From Sarocladium kiliense (Eukaryota > Ascomycota > Sordariomycetes > Hypocreales > Sarocladiaceae): a DNA stretch of 64,000 nucleotides. Made by a program: the position numbers and the translations under genes. The stretch is taken from NCBI GenBank assembly GCA_030734395.1, contig JAUZTG010000044.1:186001-250000 (forward strand), in the 5' to 3' direction. The notes beneath the pieces were generated by a model. It saw only the letters and a list, made by a program, of their open reading frames with translations, searched no databases and was not told where the DNA came from. This document shows, piece after piece, positions 21,816 to 33,097 of this stretch (the first letter of the stretch is position 1; every line of letters begins with the position of its first letter).

Positions 21816-22151
21816 CTTGTCGAAATGACTGTCTACGGCGGAGTTGATCTCCGCCATCCCGTTTTGGTTGATTTGTTGCTGTTTGGTCACTTAAGTTACT
21901 TAGACTTCGAGAAAGCGAACATTCTTTGATCTCATCTCATTCGATAATCCCGTTCATATGATCCTCCTTCTAATTGTTGCAACTGCGTTGAACCGGGCAT
22001 TTATTTACAATACGCTACGCTCTTTTTCACGGATTTGAACCTGCTTATATGTAGCTTGGTAGACAGAAATGCAATTGATGGAGCTGTGCTAGTGATATAG
22101 CGCAGGCCATTTGGGAAACAAATCGCTAAGGACCTGCGAAGGCGAGACACC
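21816..22151. other. Gene-free interval
   Basis: AT-rich stretch between a plus-strand fragment and a minus-strand gene; no ORF supported. Confidence 0.5.
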
Positions 22152-22637
22152 TCACTCTGAATGGAACCTGTCCGTTGCCTCTTGGCACTGAACGCGCCTT
22201 ATTGGGTGCATATTGACATGGGAGGTCGCAGACATCAAATGGCCACCCAAGGACATAGGTTCGAGAGAGCCCGATGTCGCCTCTCTCCGCAGTTTCTCGT
22301 TGTCGATGCGGCTCGCTTCTCTCTCACGATCCAAGTCCTGTAGCGCCTTGTGGTAATCCTTCAGCACGCGCTCCGCTCTCTCTCTCACGTAGTCGAATTC
22401 CCCTGCCAGCCAATCCGCGAGCTCCTTTTCCCGCAGCAAATACTTGATCTCTTCGCGAAGATCGCTGTTCTCACGAGTTCTGCTTTCAATGATCTCCTTG
22501 AGCGAAGGGGTCGGCTGGTGTTTGCCAGCTGCGAGCCTTTCGGGTGTGGCGTCGAGCGCCACTGAGGACCCGTGCACTTTGGCGATCGCCTCATCGATCG
22601 GCCTCGGCAGTGGCGGGTACAAGGGGTGTTGAGGCAT
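22152..22637 (-). CDS. Coiled-coil protein, unknown function
   Basis: From the ATG at 22637 (MPQHPLYPP) the frame gives 161 residues; it is open 8 codons further but only from a TTG. A Pro-rich N-terminus leads to a long charged helix of about 70 residues (SLKEIIESRTRENSDLREEIKYLLREKELADWLA broken here only for description, with heptad spacing of Leu/Ile) and LDREREASRIDNEKLRRE. No catalytic motif is seen. A second coiled-coil gene lies 180 bp upstream on the same strand. Function unknown. Confidence 0.55.
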   Translation of the reverse strand: MPQHPLYPPLPRPIDEAIAKVHGSSVALDATPERLAAGKHQPTPSLKEIIESRTRENSDLREEIKYLLREKELADWLAGEFDYVRERAERVLKDYHKALQDLDREREASRIDNEKLRREATSGSLEPMSLGGHLMSATSHVNMHPIRRVQCQEATDRFHSE

Positions 22638-22817
22638 GTTGGTCGGAGTGAAGGGATGCAAAAGATGGACAGAGGCACCAGACCACTAACACTTTTATCT
22701 ATTCAGCTACAGGGGGTTCGTGGCAGGTTTCAAACACAGGTCAGCTTGGCAAAATCTATATTTAACGCGGCTGTTTCCATCCATCACGAAAAGCAGGCCG
22801 AAAACTGCACAGGAAGA

Positions 22818-23648
22818 TCAGTGAATCCATGACGTCCCGCCCTTGCGACTTTGCCTGCGACTGCCGCGCTTTCTCGTCTGCCTCTCTGTAACGGATTCGG
22901 CTGTGGTTGACACCGCAACAGCTGTGTGAGCGTGGGTGCTGGGGTCGCCATTCTCTGACTGGGTGGCACTGGCTGTTTCCGTCTCCGGAAGAGGGCCCCC
23001 ATCCCCCGTCCTCTTCTGGGCTTCTGTCTGCGCCTGCTCGCGGTCGGTGACGCATCGCTCCAACCCGCGACACCACCCCCGAAGCGAAGAGACCTCAAAG
23101 TCGAGGGATGCGCATGTTCTCGCAAGATCTTGAAGCTCGGCATCTCTAGAGGCGATGGTTTGCCGTTGCTCCCGGGTCTCATCTCGGTACTGGTCCAGGA
23201 TCAACTCGTTGAGAGACTTCTGGAATACCGCGGTGTCTCGGTCATTGAGTATTTTCTGCTTCTCGTGGCACAAGCGACCCATGTCACCGACCAGCAAGTT
23301 GTGGTTGCTTCGGCACTCGTGGAGCTCAGCTGCTACAAGGTCATGCTTCTGGTGCAGTTGGCTGATTTCGCCCTCGAGAGCTTTGTTGGCAGCTTTCATA
23401 TTGGCATTCTCCTCGCGAAGATGGACAACCTCGTCCTCCAGAGCTGCTCTCCGACTTTGCCACTCGCTTGACTTCCTCCCCTCACAGTCTTCTTGTCGCC
23501 GTAGGTCATCATGGAGGGCTTGACAGGCGAGTGTTGTCCTCTCCATACACGCGGCTAGGTCCCTAACAAACCCAGGAGTTGTCTCCGGGGCGAGAATCTG
23601 TGACTTCCGTGCAGATTGGTCATTCTTCACTGCGTCTCCGATCGCCAT
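22818..23648 (-). CDS. Coiled-coil protein, unknown function
   Basis: Single exon, 276 residues from the ATG at 23648. Residues about 25-210 are rich in Glu, Leu, Gln and Arg with heptad-like spacing (ALEDEVVHLREENANMKAAN, ALEGEISQLHQKHDLV), which predicts a long coiled coil. A Ser/Thr-rich linker and a basic C-terminus (RQTRKRGSRRQSRKGG) follow, the latter resembling a nuclear localisation or nucleic-acid-binding tail. It faces the J-domain gene across a 250-bp divergent promoter region. No family recognised. Confidence 0.6.
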   Translation of the reverse strand: MAIGDAVKNDQSARKSQILAPETTPGFVRDLAACMERTTLACQALHDDLRRQEDCEGRKSSEWQSRRAALEDEVVHLREENANMKAANKALEGEISQLHQKHDLVAAELHECRSNHNLLVGDMGRLCHEKQKILNDRDTAVFQKSLNELILDQYRDETREQRQTIASRDAELQDLARTCASLDFEVSSLRGWCRGLERCVTDREQAQTEAQKRTGDGGPLPETETASATQSENGDPSTHAHTAVAVSTTAESVTERQTRKRGSRRQSRKGGTSWIH

Positions 23649-23900
23649 TCTGCTACGTAGGGAGCAATCTACTCTCGAAGGTCAGTGATGGTTGCTGCTG
23701 AGCTGGATCGAGGACTATGGGATGTTTTAATAGGTGCTTCAGACGCGGCAATGGCCGCAAGTGGACAGTGGACAGTTTCGTCCCATGGCGAAAACAGCCA
23801 CCGACCCTCATCGAGCAGGAGGTGCCATTATAAAGCCCACCATCACAGCAGCTTCCCCGTCATCTCGTCATGTTCAATCAAGCTCTCAGTCTTCACAGCC

Positions 23901-26238
23901 ATGGCGCCGAAGGATCCGTTCGAGAGAAGCGCTTCACCTGTGCCTGCTTCTGATGCAACAGACACCCTAGCCGCTGAACTTTCCGAGGTGACGACACACA
24001 GGCAAGATGAAGCAGAAGCCAAAGCACTCGACACAAGGAAGGAAACGAAAGCACTTCCGGCGGCATCGGCATCACCGAAGCAGGATCCCGACCCAATTGC
24101 AAGCCAATCTAAACAGCCATACGCGGCAGATGAGGCTGCGGAAGCGGAGTTAGATCCGCAGTCGCTCAAAGGCTGCGACCAGGAACTTCGCATAGCATGG
24201 TCTGAGTTCATCAGCGACGTAGCTGACAAGTGGCTCGAGCTTGACGGATCGTCGTCCAGGAGTATAGAAGAGTTCCGCTCTAAGATAAAGACCAAGCAGA
24301 ATCGCAATTATGTCTTTTCTCGCCTCATCGAGCGGTACAAGCAGCGCAGGGTCGACTCTGGCCAGCAGCCGTCGGAGGAGGAGCTGGGTAGGATCAAGGA
24401 GCAGATCCAGAACCACTACGAGGAGATCATGAATCAAAGCATCGACGAGGCCTTCCGCCGCAGTAAAGATACACTCAGTCCTGAGAACAAGAGGAAGGAG
24501 ATGAATCGCGTCCTCCGCCTGGTTAGGCAAGACGCAAGCTATTACGACCTTCTTGGGGTGGAACAGTCAGCGACGTCTGCTGAACTCAAAGCAGCCTGGA
24601 AAGGACTAGCTACGACCCTTCACCCCGACAAGAACAATGACAAACACGCCCCCGAGTGCATGTCAGGTATGCTCAACCCCTACGTCCCTCGAAGATGAAG
24701 CTGAGTCAGTTCTAGCTGTCAACGCGGCCCACGATTGCCTTCAAGACAAGGCCACCCGCCGGAAATATGACAATTTCTTGAAGAATAACCCACGTCCGAA
24801 AACCGAGACGTTCGATGAGAACTTCGCTAAGAATGCCTACGATAGCGATGGCGATGACGACAGCGAGAGCAGCTCAGACAACGAAAGTGAAGACGATGAA
24901 GGCACAGACTACCCCGCGCCAAGCCCAAAAGTGTGCGAGATCCACGGCAAGATGACAACAACCATTGAAGCCATTTTCAATGACATGGACAGCCCGCTCA
25001 GTGGAGACTCGTTGCGAAAGATTGAAAAGGGTAACGAGAGGATCAAGCGTATCAACCAGAAACTCGGTCAAGATGTCGGGCTGTACGTAGTCCCGACAGA
25101 CAGGCTACCCTTCTATCAGTTCGCACAACGACGAATCGCAATGCACTTTGATAACAAATACTGGGATGCTGCAAGGGTCCTGAAAGAGGCCAACTGGCTT
25201 CGCCGTCACTTCGACAAGACTCGGTCTAATCGCATCTACCAATGGCCAGAGGTTTGGACACAACTTGTCATTGGGCCATTATCCACGAGACTCAAGAACA
25301 TGGGTCTTGCTGAAGATATAACGGAGGCCCGAAAGGACGACCCTGGTGACGAGATGAACTTGGACGATAATGAATCGGAGTCAGATGACTCTGCCGATGA
25401 CGGAAGAGTGGCACCTATCAGATCCCTCCAACCACTATGCGCAGGGTTCACCATGCTTGGAGACGAGATTCTCGGCTACATACCGTTGAGGAGGCGAAGC
25501 AGATACAGCAATGGCGAGAGCCTCCTCATAGGTTTCAGGGTGTTCATCGAGGTAAAGGACACAGGAGACTTCTACGTGGCAAGCGGCAGCGAGATCGGAG
25601 GCATGGCGGCCATTGCATACGATAAGCTTCCTGCGGAAAAGAAGAATGACATCAGCAAAACCACCGAGAAGTATCAGGACCCCACGGAATTCGTCGAAAT
25701 ATTAGGAGTCGCATGTATTGCGGGGACAAGCCGTTCTAACAAGTATCCTATCACCTACGTCTGGGTCAAGACAACTAAGCCGACGAAGCACGCGGATATC
25801 CTGACAAGGTCAAGTTTTCGCCAGTGGCTAGGGGCCTCGATAGCCGATAAGCTCATCGACAACTGGTTTGTGAAGAAGAAAATCACCCCGGAATGGGCCA
25901 TCATGGGCTTTGACACGGACCATGCGAATGACAGCAGATATCTGGCATTGACCTTTCCACCTCCGAGACAGAGGCGGCAGGGTTGGGACAACCGCTGGGA
26001 CAACCCTCAACCACGCATCGAAGCTGGTGCTAGTGCACACAGCCTTCGATCTCGCACCAAAGCTACCAATATGCAAGGTAGCGGCCTGGGGCACAGCCGC
26101 ATGCAAGATGGTGATGTCACTGTCCTTCTCAATCAACTCGTTAACATGATGGTAGAAGATCGCAAAGAGAGACGGGAAGATAGGAAGGTGCAGCAAGCAT
26201 TCATGGGGAAGTTTCTTACGGCGTCGAATTCATCTTAG
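23901..26238 (+). CDS. J-domain (DnaJ class C) protein
   Basis: Exons 23901-24666 and 24710-26238 give 764 residues. The 43-nt intron splits the J domain; using its acceptor at 24709 restores normal J-domain spacing (HPDKN ... AVNAAHDCLQDKATRRKYD). The J domain starts SYYDLLGVEQSATSAELKAAW, with the Hsp70-stimulating HPD at about residues 241-243. Before it is an acidic, Ala/Lys-rich N-terminus and a helical segment. After it come an acidic Ser/Asp/Glu stretch (about residues 285-305) and a globular-looking region I cannot assign, with SRYSNGESLLIGFRVFIEV and DNWFVKKKITPEWAIMGFD. The end is basic and charged (VEDRKERREDRKVQQ). Role: presumably an Hsp70 co-chaperone with a fungal-specific client domain. 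An earlier in-frame ATG at 23685 exists but lies in likely promoter sequence. Confidence 0.8.
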
Positions 26239-28210
26239 TCGCGATTAGTACGAGGCTGGCGTAGGTTTGGTTTTCTAGTTTCAAATGACTTCATGGACAA
26301 TTGCAAGCTTATTCTTTTATCGTATGTCTCCAACATTCTAGTTAGATGAGAAGGTGGCTAGATACGGTTTGGCACGTTGTCAAAGCATCTCAAACCTCTC
26401 AATTTAGACGACTTTCTCTGCCCTCGAGTACTATGACGGCTGACTTCTGTAGTCCATCGCTCCTAACGTGAGACAAGCCTGAAGTCTACTATCCGCCCCA
26501 GCCCCTACACGCCGCAGGTGGTTCAAATGGGCACCGTGTGGCTGTGTCTCAAGGCAGCTGCCACACTCAACCTAGTGACTGGGTCAAATCCTCAGCTGCC
26601 GACCTGGGATCTTCTTGAAAAGGCCAACTGTGTTGTCCCGGATATCTTGATTGATTCTGCGATCTCCTTTCACGGGAAGACGCTACGCCCTTATCGATGA
26701 TGATTGACTTACGCAACGAGGGATGCTCTAAGTTACTCTCTGGGTTAGAATCTGTCGACGTAACCTGGACAGCATTTTAACTAGACAATGGGGAGAGGAG
26801 CACTCAAGATTCATGGCACAGCCCTTTTCTGAGGTGAGTAGAGTAGTTTCCCTGATGCTCTACTTCATCTTCGACCGGGTATTGATAAGAACTTTTAATA
26901 AACATAATTAAATACCTAGCTTTTTTACAGTAGTTATGTAATTAATTATTTATATTTTACTCTATTTAAAGAAAGGGACGGCGAGTTTGCCACTAGAAAT
27001 GGCGGTTCTTCCTGCCAATCCTGGCGGTCATTTGGCACAAAATCGTCGCCGCTTTAAGCCAGCTACGTCCAGCAACCCCAGCATCCCCCGCCACCATGTA
27101 CCTGAATGTACTCCCCTAAGTACCTACGCTCGCCAACAAAACCTGAAAGTAGCATTGTCCACGACCTAAATGCACATCCACCTTTTAGGAGTCGCGTATT
27201 CGGGTCAATTGCCAGTGCTACTAGGTTCTCTTCTAGACGGCTTGCTTTTTCTGTCAATCTTGCTCCGGCCACTGTTCATAATCTCTGGCTGGCCGCTTAT
27301 GAACATTCCCATCCTGGCATGACGAGGGTTCCAACATTCGGAGAGGTGGAGGAGGAGCTTTCGACCACCTCGCCCCGCGGTGCGCTGTAGCCTGCTCGCG
27401 CCGGAAGCATCCGTTCTGGGTTTATAGTCTCCCACTGCTGGCCGGGAGGCAGGCGAGGACGGCGTTGTGCCCATGAGGGTCGCCAAGCTTGTAGGTGTTG
27501 GAGACTTCGGGCATAGCAGGCAGACGGCAGTGTTCGGTGTCCAGCATGTGGAGTACGGCGCTCATCTCGGCGCAGACGAGCCCGGTTGGTGTAGCTCGGC
27601 GTTTCTTCTGTGCAGGCGGGCGAGCCGGCGCGAATGCAAGTCGCCGTCTATTGCGAAAATGTGATATCTGGCGCGAGGGATGGAAGTCAGCCAATCATAT
27701 TTGACATTCCTGGTGGAAGGTTCGGTAGTTCCTTGTTCTGACTCGATGTTTCCGATCATTTGCTGAGCCCGTGCTGTGTGAACGTCTGCATCTGTGTGAA
27801 TTGCGTCATTCCTGAGAAGAGTCCAGCGCAGGCGTCGCTCAATGGGACAGGGTGGCATGAACCCGAACGGGACTGTGGAAGATAATTTTAGAAGTTCTCG
27901 TTCCGAACCCATTTGGTCTCTGGCACGGACGGAGGAAAGGGCCACGGTGCCAGCCACTGGGCAAATGACAAAATGTGGCACCACAACTTACGATGTGTTC
28001 GACCCCCGATATTACACAATGTCACACCATTACTGACCAGGGTGCACGTGCCGGCCCGGGTGTCGGTAACTAGGTATCCCGAGCGGCCAGTCTCGACAGG
28101 CTGACAAAATTTCTCCTCCTTCATCAATTTCCCCTCTTTCATCAATTTCCAAGACCCTCTCGACCTCGACTCACGGAATTCGGACTGAAAAGCCAAGCGA
28201 TTCTTCAACA
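26239..28210. other. Gene-free interval upstream of the metal ATPase
   Basis: About 2 kb without a recognisable gene. A very AT-rich patch lies at about 26880-26975. Frames at 27422-27984 (minus) have no motif I recognise. A near-tandem repeat of TCATCAATTTCC is found near 28120-28150, in the probable leader of the downstream gene. Confidence 0.45.
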
Positions 28211-31200
28211 ATGGGAAGCGACTGTTGCGATTCGCCGGCTCCAGCCACTGAGCCGGCTGCTGTACCAATCGCGGCTCCAATTGAGAAGCCGAGCAGCTGC
28301 CAGGAATCATGCTGCGATGGCGGCGACAGCGACGCCAAGCCTCTCGAGACCAAGGACCCGGGTCAGGGAGAGCCCAACAAGGAGGAATTGGACGACTGTT
28401 GCTCCTCTGGCAAATGCGCGGACGACAAAGCCAAGGATGATACCGACAAACCTGATTGCTGCCGTGGCAAGGTTGGCCCATGTTGCAACACGTCTTGCCT
28501 TGACCGCTTGGCTATGCGGGAATGCGAGGTGAATGCTGTCGCTTCCTCCGGCGCAAACGCCCAGACAAAGAGTCAGTAGCTGCGTTTACAGAAAGCGATT
28601 CGAGATTGCTAACTCGTCCCAGCTTGCAGTGGAGCTGCCAATGGTAAGGCCTGCAGCCAGCACAGCACCTCTGCCCTCGACCGCTATGGCGCCACTCTCC
28701 AGGCCCTGGGATGCATCTGCCGTGCTCTCATTGATCTCGGCCAGGAAAGCTGCTGTGACGTTCGCGAGCGCCATTCGCTGGACGGGAAGCAGTGCTCCAA
28801 GAAGTCGTCTGCTCGCTCCCTTCTTCGCACTTCGCGGGATTCCTGCGGCAGCAACGGCTCGGTCACGCAAGACCAGGCTGCGGAGAACCGCCTTCGCCTG
28901 CGCAAGGGCTCTGGCGAACGTGTCAAATCTGCCATGAAGTCATCTACGGTTGCATACGTACACTCCAAGGACGAGCCCGCCAAAGAACCTCCCATCAAGG
29001 GCAAATGCGCAAAGTCTTGCTGCTCGGAGGGAGAACCTGCCAAGGCTCCATCCGTCAAGGGTAATTCTGCCGAATCGTGCTGCTCCCCCGACAGGCCTAC
29101 CAAGCTGCCTGTCGCCGAGACTGGACGCCTTGACTCTTGCTGCTCCGAGACTGAGACTGAGCATTTCGAAGAATCCCCTCCCAAGGTCGGCTGCCCCAGA
29201 TCTTGTTGCCCCAGGGACAAGCGTGTCAACGACAATGATACCGAGAGCATCTCTGCGGACTCATGCTATTCAAAGGCCAAGCCCGTTGTTGAACCTCCAC
29301 CTAGTGGATGTGCAGGATCTTGTTGCGGAGCAGCCAAGATTGCGGTTGTCAAAGAGACCCTCAATGCCGCTTGCGCTGGTTCTTGCTGCAAGCCACCCGA
29401 GAAGGATATCGTTAATGCTCCAAAGACCAGTTGTGCGGACTCTTGCTGCTCGGAAAAGCGACCGGTTGGCTCTCAGGGTTCTTGCGCCGATGCCTGCTGC
29501 TCCTCTGCTGCGCCTGATCACGGGATGGAGGTTGAGAAGGCCCCGATTCAGGCTGTCGCCGACATAGAGAATCAAGGTACCGGCAAGGAGCATGTTGTTC
29601 TCAGCATTTCCGGCATGACTTGTACTGGCTGCGAGACAAAGCTCAATCGAACCCTCGCCACAGTTCCCGCTGTCAAGGACCTGAAGACGAGCCTGGTTCT
29701 CTCACGAGCTGAGTTCAACATCGACCTTCGCCTCGGCTCAGTGGAAGAAGTCGTGAAACATCTGGAGCGAACGACCGAATTCAAGTGCGAAAGAGTTCAG
29801 AACCAAGGATCTAGCCTGGATCTTATCGTCCCCGATGAGCCCTCGACATTCATGAGTCAGACATGGCCCGAAGGTGTCATTGATATGGCGCTTGTGGACA
29901 AGCAGACAGTACGAGTTGCGTTTGATTCGAAGATTGTGGGAGCCCGAGACCTCGCCGAGAAGATCTGGGGTTCGCCTATTGAACTTGCTCCGCCTCGTGG
30001 TGATCCTTCGCTGGAGGCTGGGAGCAAGCATGTCCGTCATGTCGGATTCATGACGCTTCTCTCCGCTGTCTTGACGATTCCCGTTCTTGTCATGGCATGG
30101 GCTCCTCTTCCCGAACGGGAGTTGGCCTATTCCTCGGTTTCACTCGCCTTGGCAACCATCGTTCAACTTGTTATCGCAGGACCTTTCTACCCTAAGGCTC
30201 TGAAGGCGCTTGTTTTCTCCAGAGTTATCGAGATGGACCTCTTGATCGTCTTGAGCACCAGTGCTGCGTACATCTTCTCTGTGGTCTCCTTTGGGTACTT
30301 CGCCGCAGGCAAACCCCTTTCGACTGGACAATTCTTCGAAACGAGCACTCTCTTGGTCACTCTGATCATGGTTGGCCGATGGGTTGCAGCTCTTGCTCGT
30401 CAGAGAGCCGTAGAGTCCATTTCTATCCGGTCACTCCAGGCATCGACAGCCATCCTTGTCGACGAAGAAAGTGGAACGGAACGTGAGATCGACGCCCGAC
30501 TTCTTCAATATGGCGACACATTCAAGGTTCTTCCAGACACCAGGATTCCGACCGATGGCACCGTTGTCACCGGGTCTTCCGAGGTCGACGAGTCTATGCT
30601 CACGGGTGAATCCAGACCGGTGGAGAAGTATCCCAAATCGGTGGTGATTGCTGGATCTATCAATGGACCTGGAGTCATGACTGTTCGGCTGAACCGTCTG
30701 CCTGGTGACAATACTATCCACGCCATTGCTGCGATGGTTGACGAGGCCAAGCTGTCGAAGCCCAAGTTACAGGACCTAGCAGATCGGGTAGCATCCTACT
30801 TTGTCCCCGTGGTGGTGGCATTGACGATCATTACGTTTGTCATCTGGGTCGCAGTTGGCATGACTGTCCGTGGTTATGGAGGATCTGAAGCTACCATTCA
30901 GGCCATCACCTACGCCATCACTGTTCTCATCGTCTCTTGCCCATGTGCAATTGGATTGGCTGTTCCGATGGTCATTGTGATTGCCAGCGGGGTCGCGGCG
31001 GAACGGGGTATCATCTTCAAGTCCGCGGACGCTATTGAAGTCGCTCATAAGACTTCACACGTCGTGTTCGACAAGACGGGAACTTTGACTCGAGGAAAGC
31101 TCTCCGTTGTTGGAAACAAGTGCGTCGACGAGGATAAACTTCCACTTCTTCTGGGTCTGGTTGAAAACAGTCGACACCCGGTTTCCGTTGCTGTAGCTGC

Positions 31201-31990
31201 TCACCTCAAGGACATCGGAATCATAACTTCGGCTGTTCCTGAGCCGAAGAGTTTGACTGGTAAAGGTGTTGAAACCACCTTGGGCGGTCAGAAACTTCGA
31301 GCTGGCAACTCTCGCTGGCTGAATCTCTCGGACCATGAACTCGTCCAGCCGATGCTTGTTCAAGGCTGCACTGTGTTCTGCTTTACGATCGACAATGAGC
31401 TGAAGGCGGTCTATGGACTTGAGGACGAACTTCGACCTGATGCTGCCGAAACGGTTGAAACCTTGCAAATGCGTGGTGTCTCAGTACATGTGGTTTCTGG
31501 CGACGATGACAGAGCCGTCCAGATCATGGCATCCAAGCTTGGCATTCCTGGTGACAATGTGCGCTCTCGAAGCTCGCCTGCCGATAAGAAAGATTACATC
31601 CAGACTCTCCTCGGTACTGCCACAGATCGCAAGAAGCCGGTTGTCGTTTTCTGCGGCGACGGCACGAACGATGCCGTTGCTCTCGCGCAGGCTACTATCG
31701 GCGTCCATATGAACGAAGGCACAGATGTCGCACAATCCGCTGCGGACGTTGTTCTTATGCGTCCTTTCTTGGCTGGTATTCTGACCATGATGAATGCGAG
31801 TCGGAAATCTGTCAACCGCATCAAGTTCAACTTTGGGTGGAGTTTCGTGTACAACACCTTCGCAATTCTTCTTGCTGCCGGTGCCTTTGTCAACGCGAGG
31901 ATTCCTCCAGAGTTTGCGGGACTGGGAGAGTTGGTGAGCGTGCTGCCCGTCATTGCTGCCGCGGTGCTTCTGCGGTGGTCGAAGATCTGA
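28211..31990 (+). CDS. P1B-type heavy-metal ATPase with Cys-Cys repeat N-terminus
   Basis: Exons 28211-28571 and 28623-31990 give 1242 residues (the first donor is gtcagt, less usual). Residues 1-415 are Cys-rich. From about residue 253 to 413 there are nine units of about 20 residues, each with (A/G/S)xSCC; one unit has CYS instead of CC. More CC pairs lie in exon 1. One HMA domain follows with GMTCTGCE (Cys454, Cys457), then membrane helices, the TGES actuator motif in STLTGESRP form (SMLTGESRP), the metal-site VSCPCAIG, the phosphorylation site DKTGTLT, HPVSVAV and GDGTNDAVALAQATIG. CPC and HMA indicate Cu+/Ag+ or Cd2+ transport. The layout resembles yeast PCA1 and fungal copper exporters such as CrpA. 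It probably pumps metal out across the plasma membrane. An NRAMP gene follows on the same strand. Confidence 0.93.
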
Positions 31991-33097
31991 ACTCAGAGCG
32001 CCATCATTGCACGAGTGACGATGGCGCTGAAGTTCCTAAATCTCTCCTTGATGTCCGACTGGAATCGTCTAGCAAAGGCGGGATGCAACAAACTCCCATC
32101 GCGGTCGAAAATTGAATCGCATCGCAGAATGCTGCGGTCCTGTCGCTATCGATCCTTCCATGGCTTGCTTCAGTATCAGAGAAGGCCCGCTCTAGGCAAT
32201 CTTGGCACCAACCATACCCTTCTACACATGTCCTATCCTGTAGGACGCACTCTTAGAAAACTACGACTTCTCGATAGATTGAGTTGCAGAGCGGATTCTG
32301 TTAAGGGGCTCACAGTTTCTCGTATTGGCTTCATTTGTATCTATAGCTGGCTTTCATGATTGGTTTGGACTCTCTGGCAAAATCTCCAGCCAAGATCCAG
32401 ACATTGGATACATCCGCTCGTTATCCCCAGAAGAGACCCAAGTTATCCGTCCTGTAACGCCGTGCTCTCTGTTGTGATGGTCATCTGGTCCTATGGTGAC
32501 TCGAGAAGGTGCGTGTGATGGTTGGCGATGGGGGCACGGTTGCGCTACAGAGCACAGACCGCCATGGCCAATGAATTCCACCGAGGCTTGGTCTCAATGG
32601 ACCAGGTCAGGACGACCTGGCCGATGCAGCACGAGTATCAGGTCGGTTGGAATGCATGTGCCGTCCCCTTCCCTTCTTTCACCCTCCTTTTCCTTCTTCT
32701 TGGGTGAAACACAACAGGAGCCTCTTCTACATTTTAGGGGCCCTAACTGGCGGGACGTCGGAACCTCCCCAACAACTCGCATAGTTGCTAGTGAGTGTAA
32801 ACCTAGAGGTGCCGGCAGTTGCTGCTAGCAACGCCCCTAGCTTCAATACCTCGAAAGCAAAGCCTCCTGTCATCCTAGCCCGATTGGGTTTACGGCAAGT
32901 TACGGTAGTACCGGCTGGTGTGTTCCGGTCCAACCCGGCATAGTAAGCAGACCGGTCCACGATCAGCGAACGGAGGTCATGATGCCAGCACAAAGCGGTC
33001 AAGACGAGATGATCAACCAGCGCACAAGGCCTTGAATACCACAAGCTCCCCGACATTCCTTTCCCCCATCCCATATATCACTGGCCCCACTGCAGAT
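31991..33097. other. Interval between metal ATPase and NRAMP genes
   Basis: No supported gene. It should contain the ATPase 3' end and NRAMP promoter. Confidence 0.5.

Noticed and set aside
28684..31735. Several long minus-strand frames
   Set aside because: They are antisense to the metal ATPase and carry no domain of their own.
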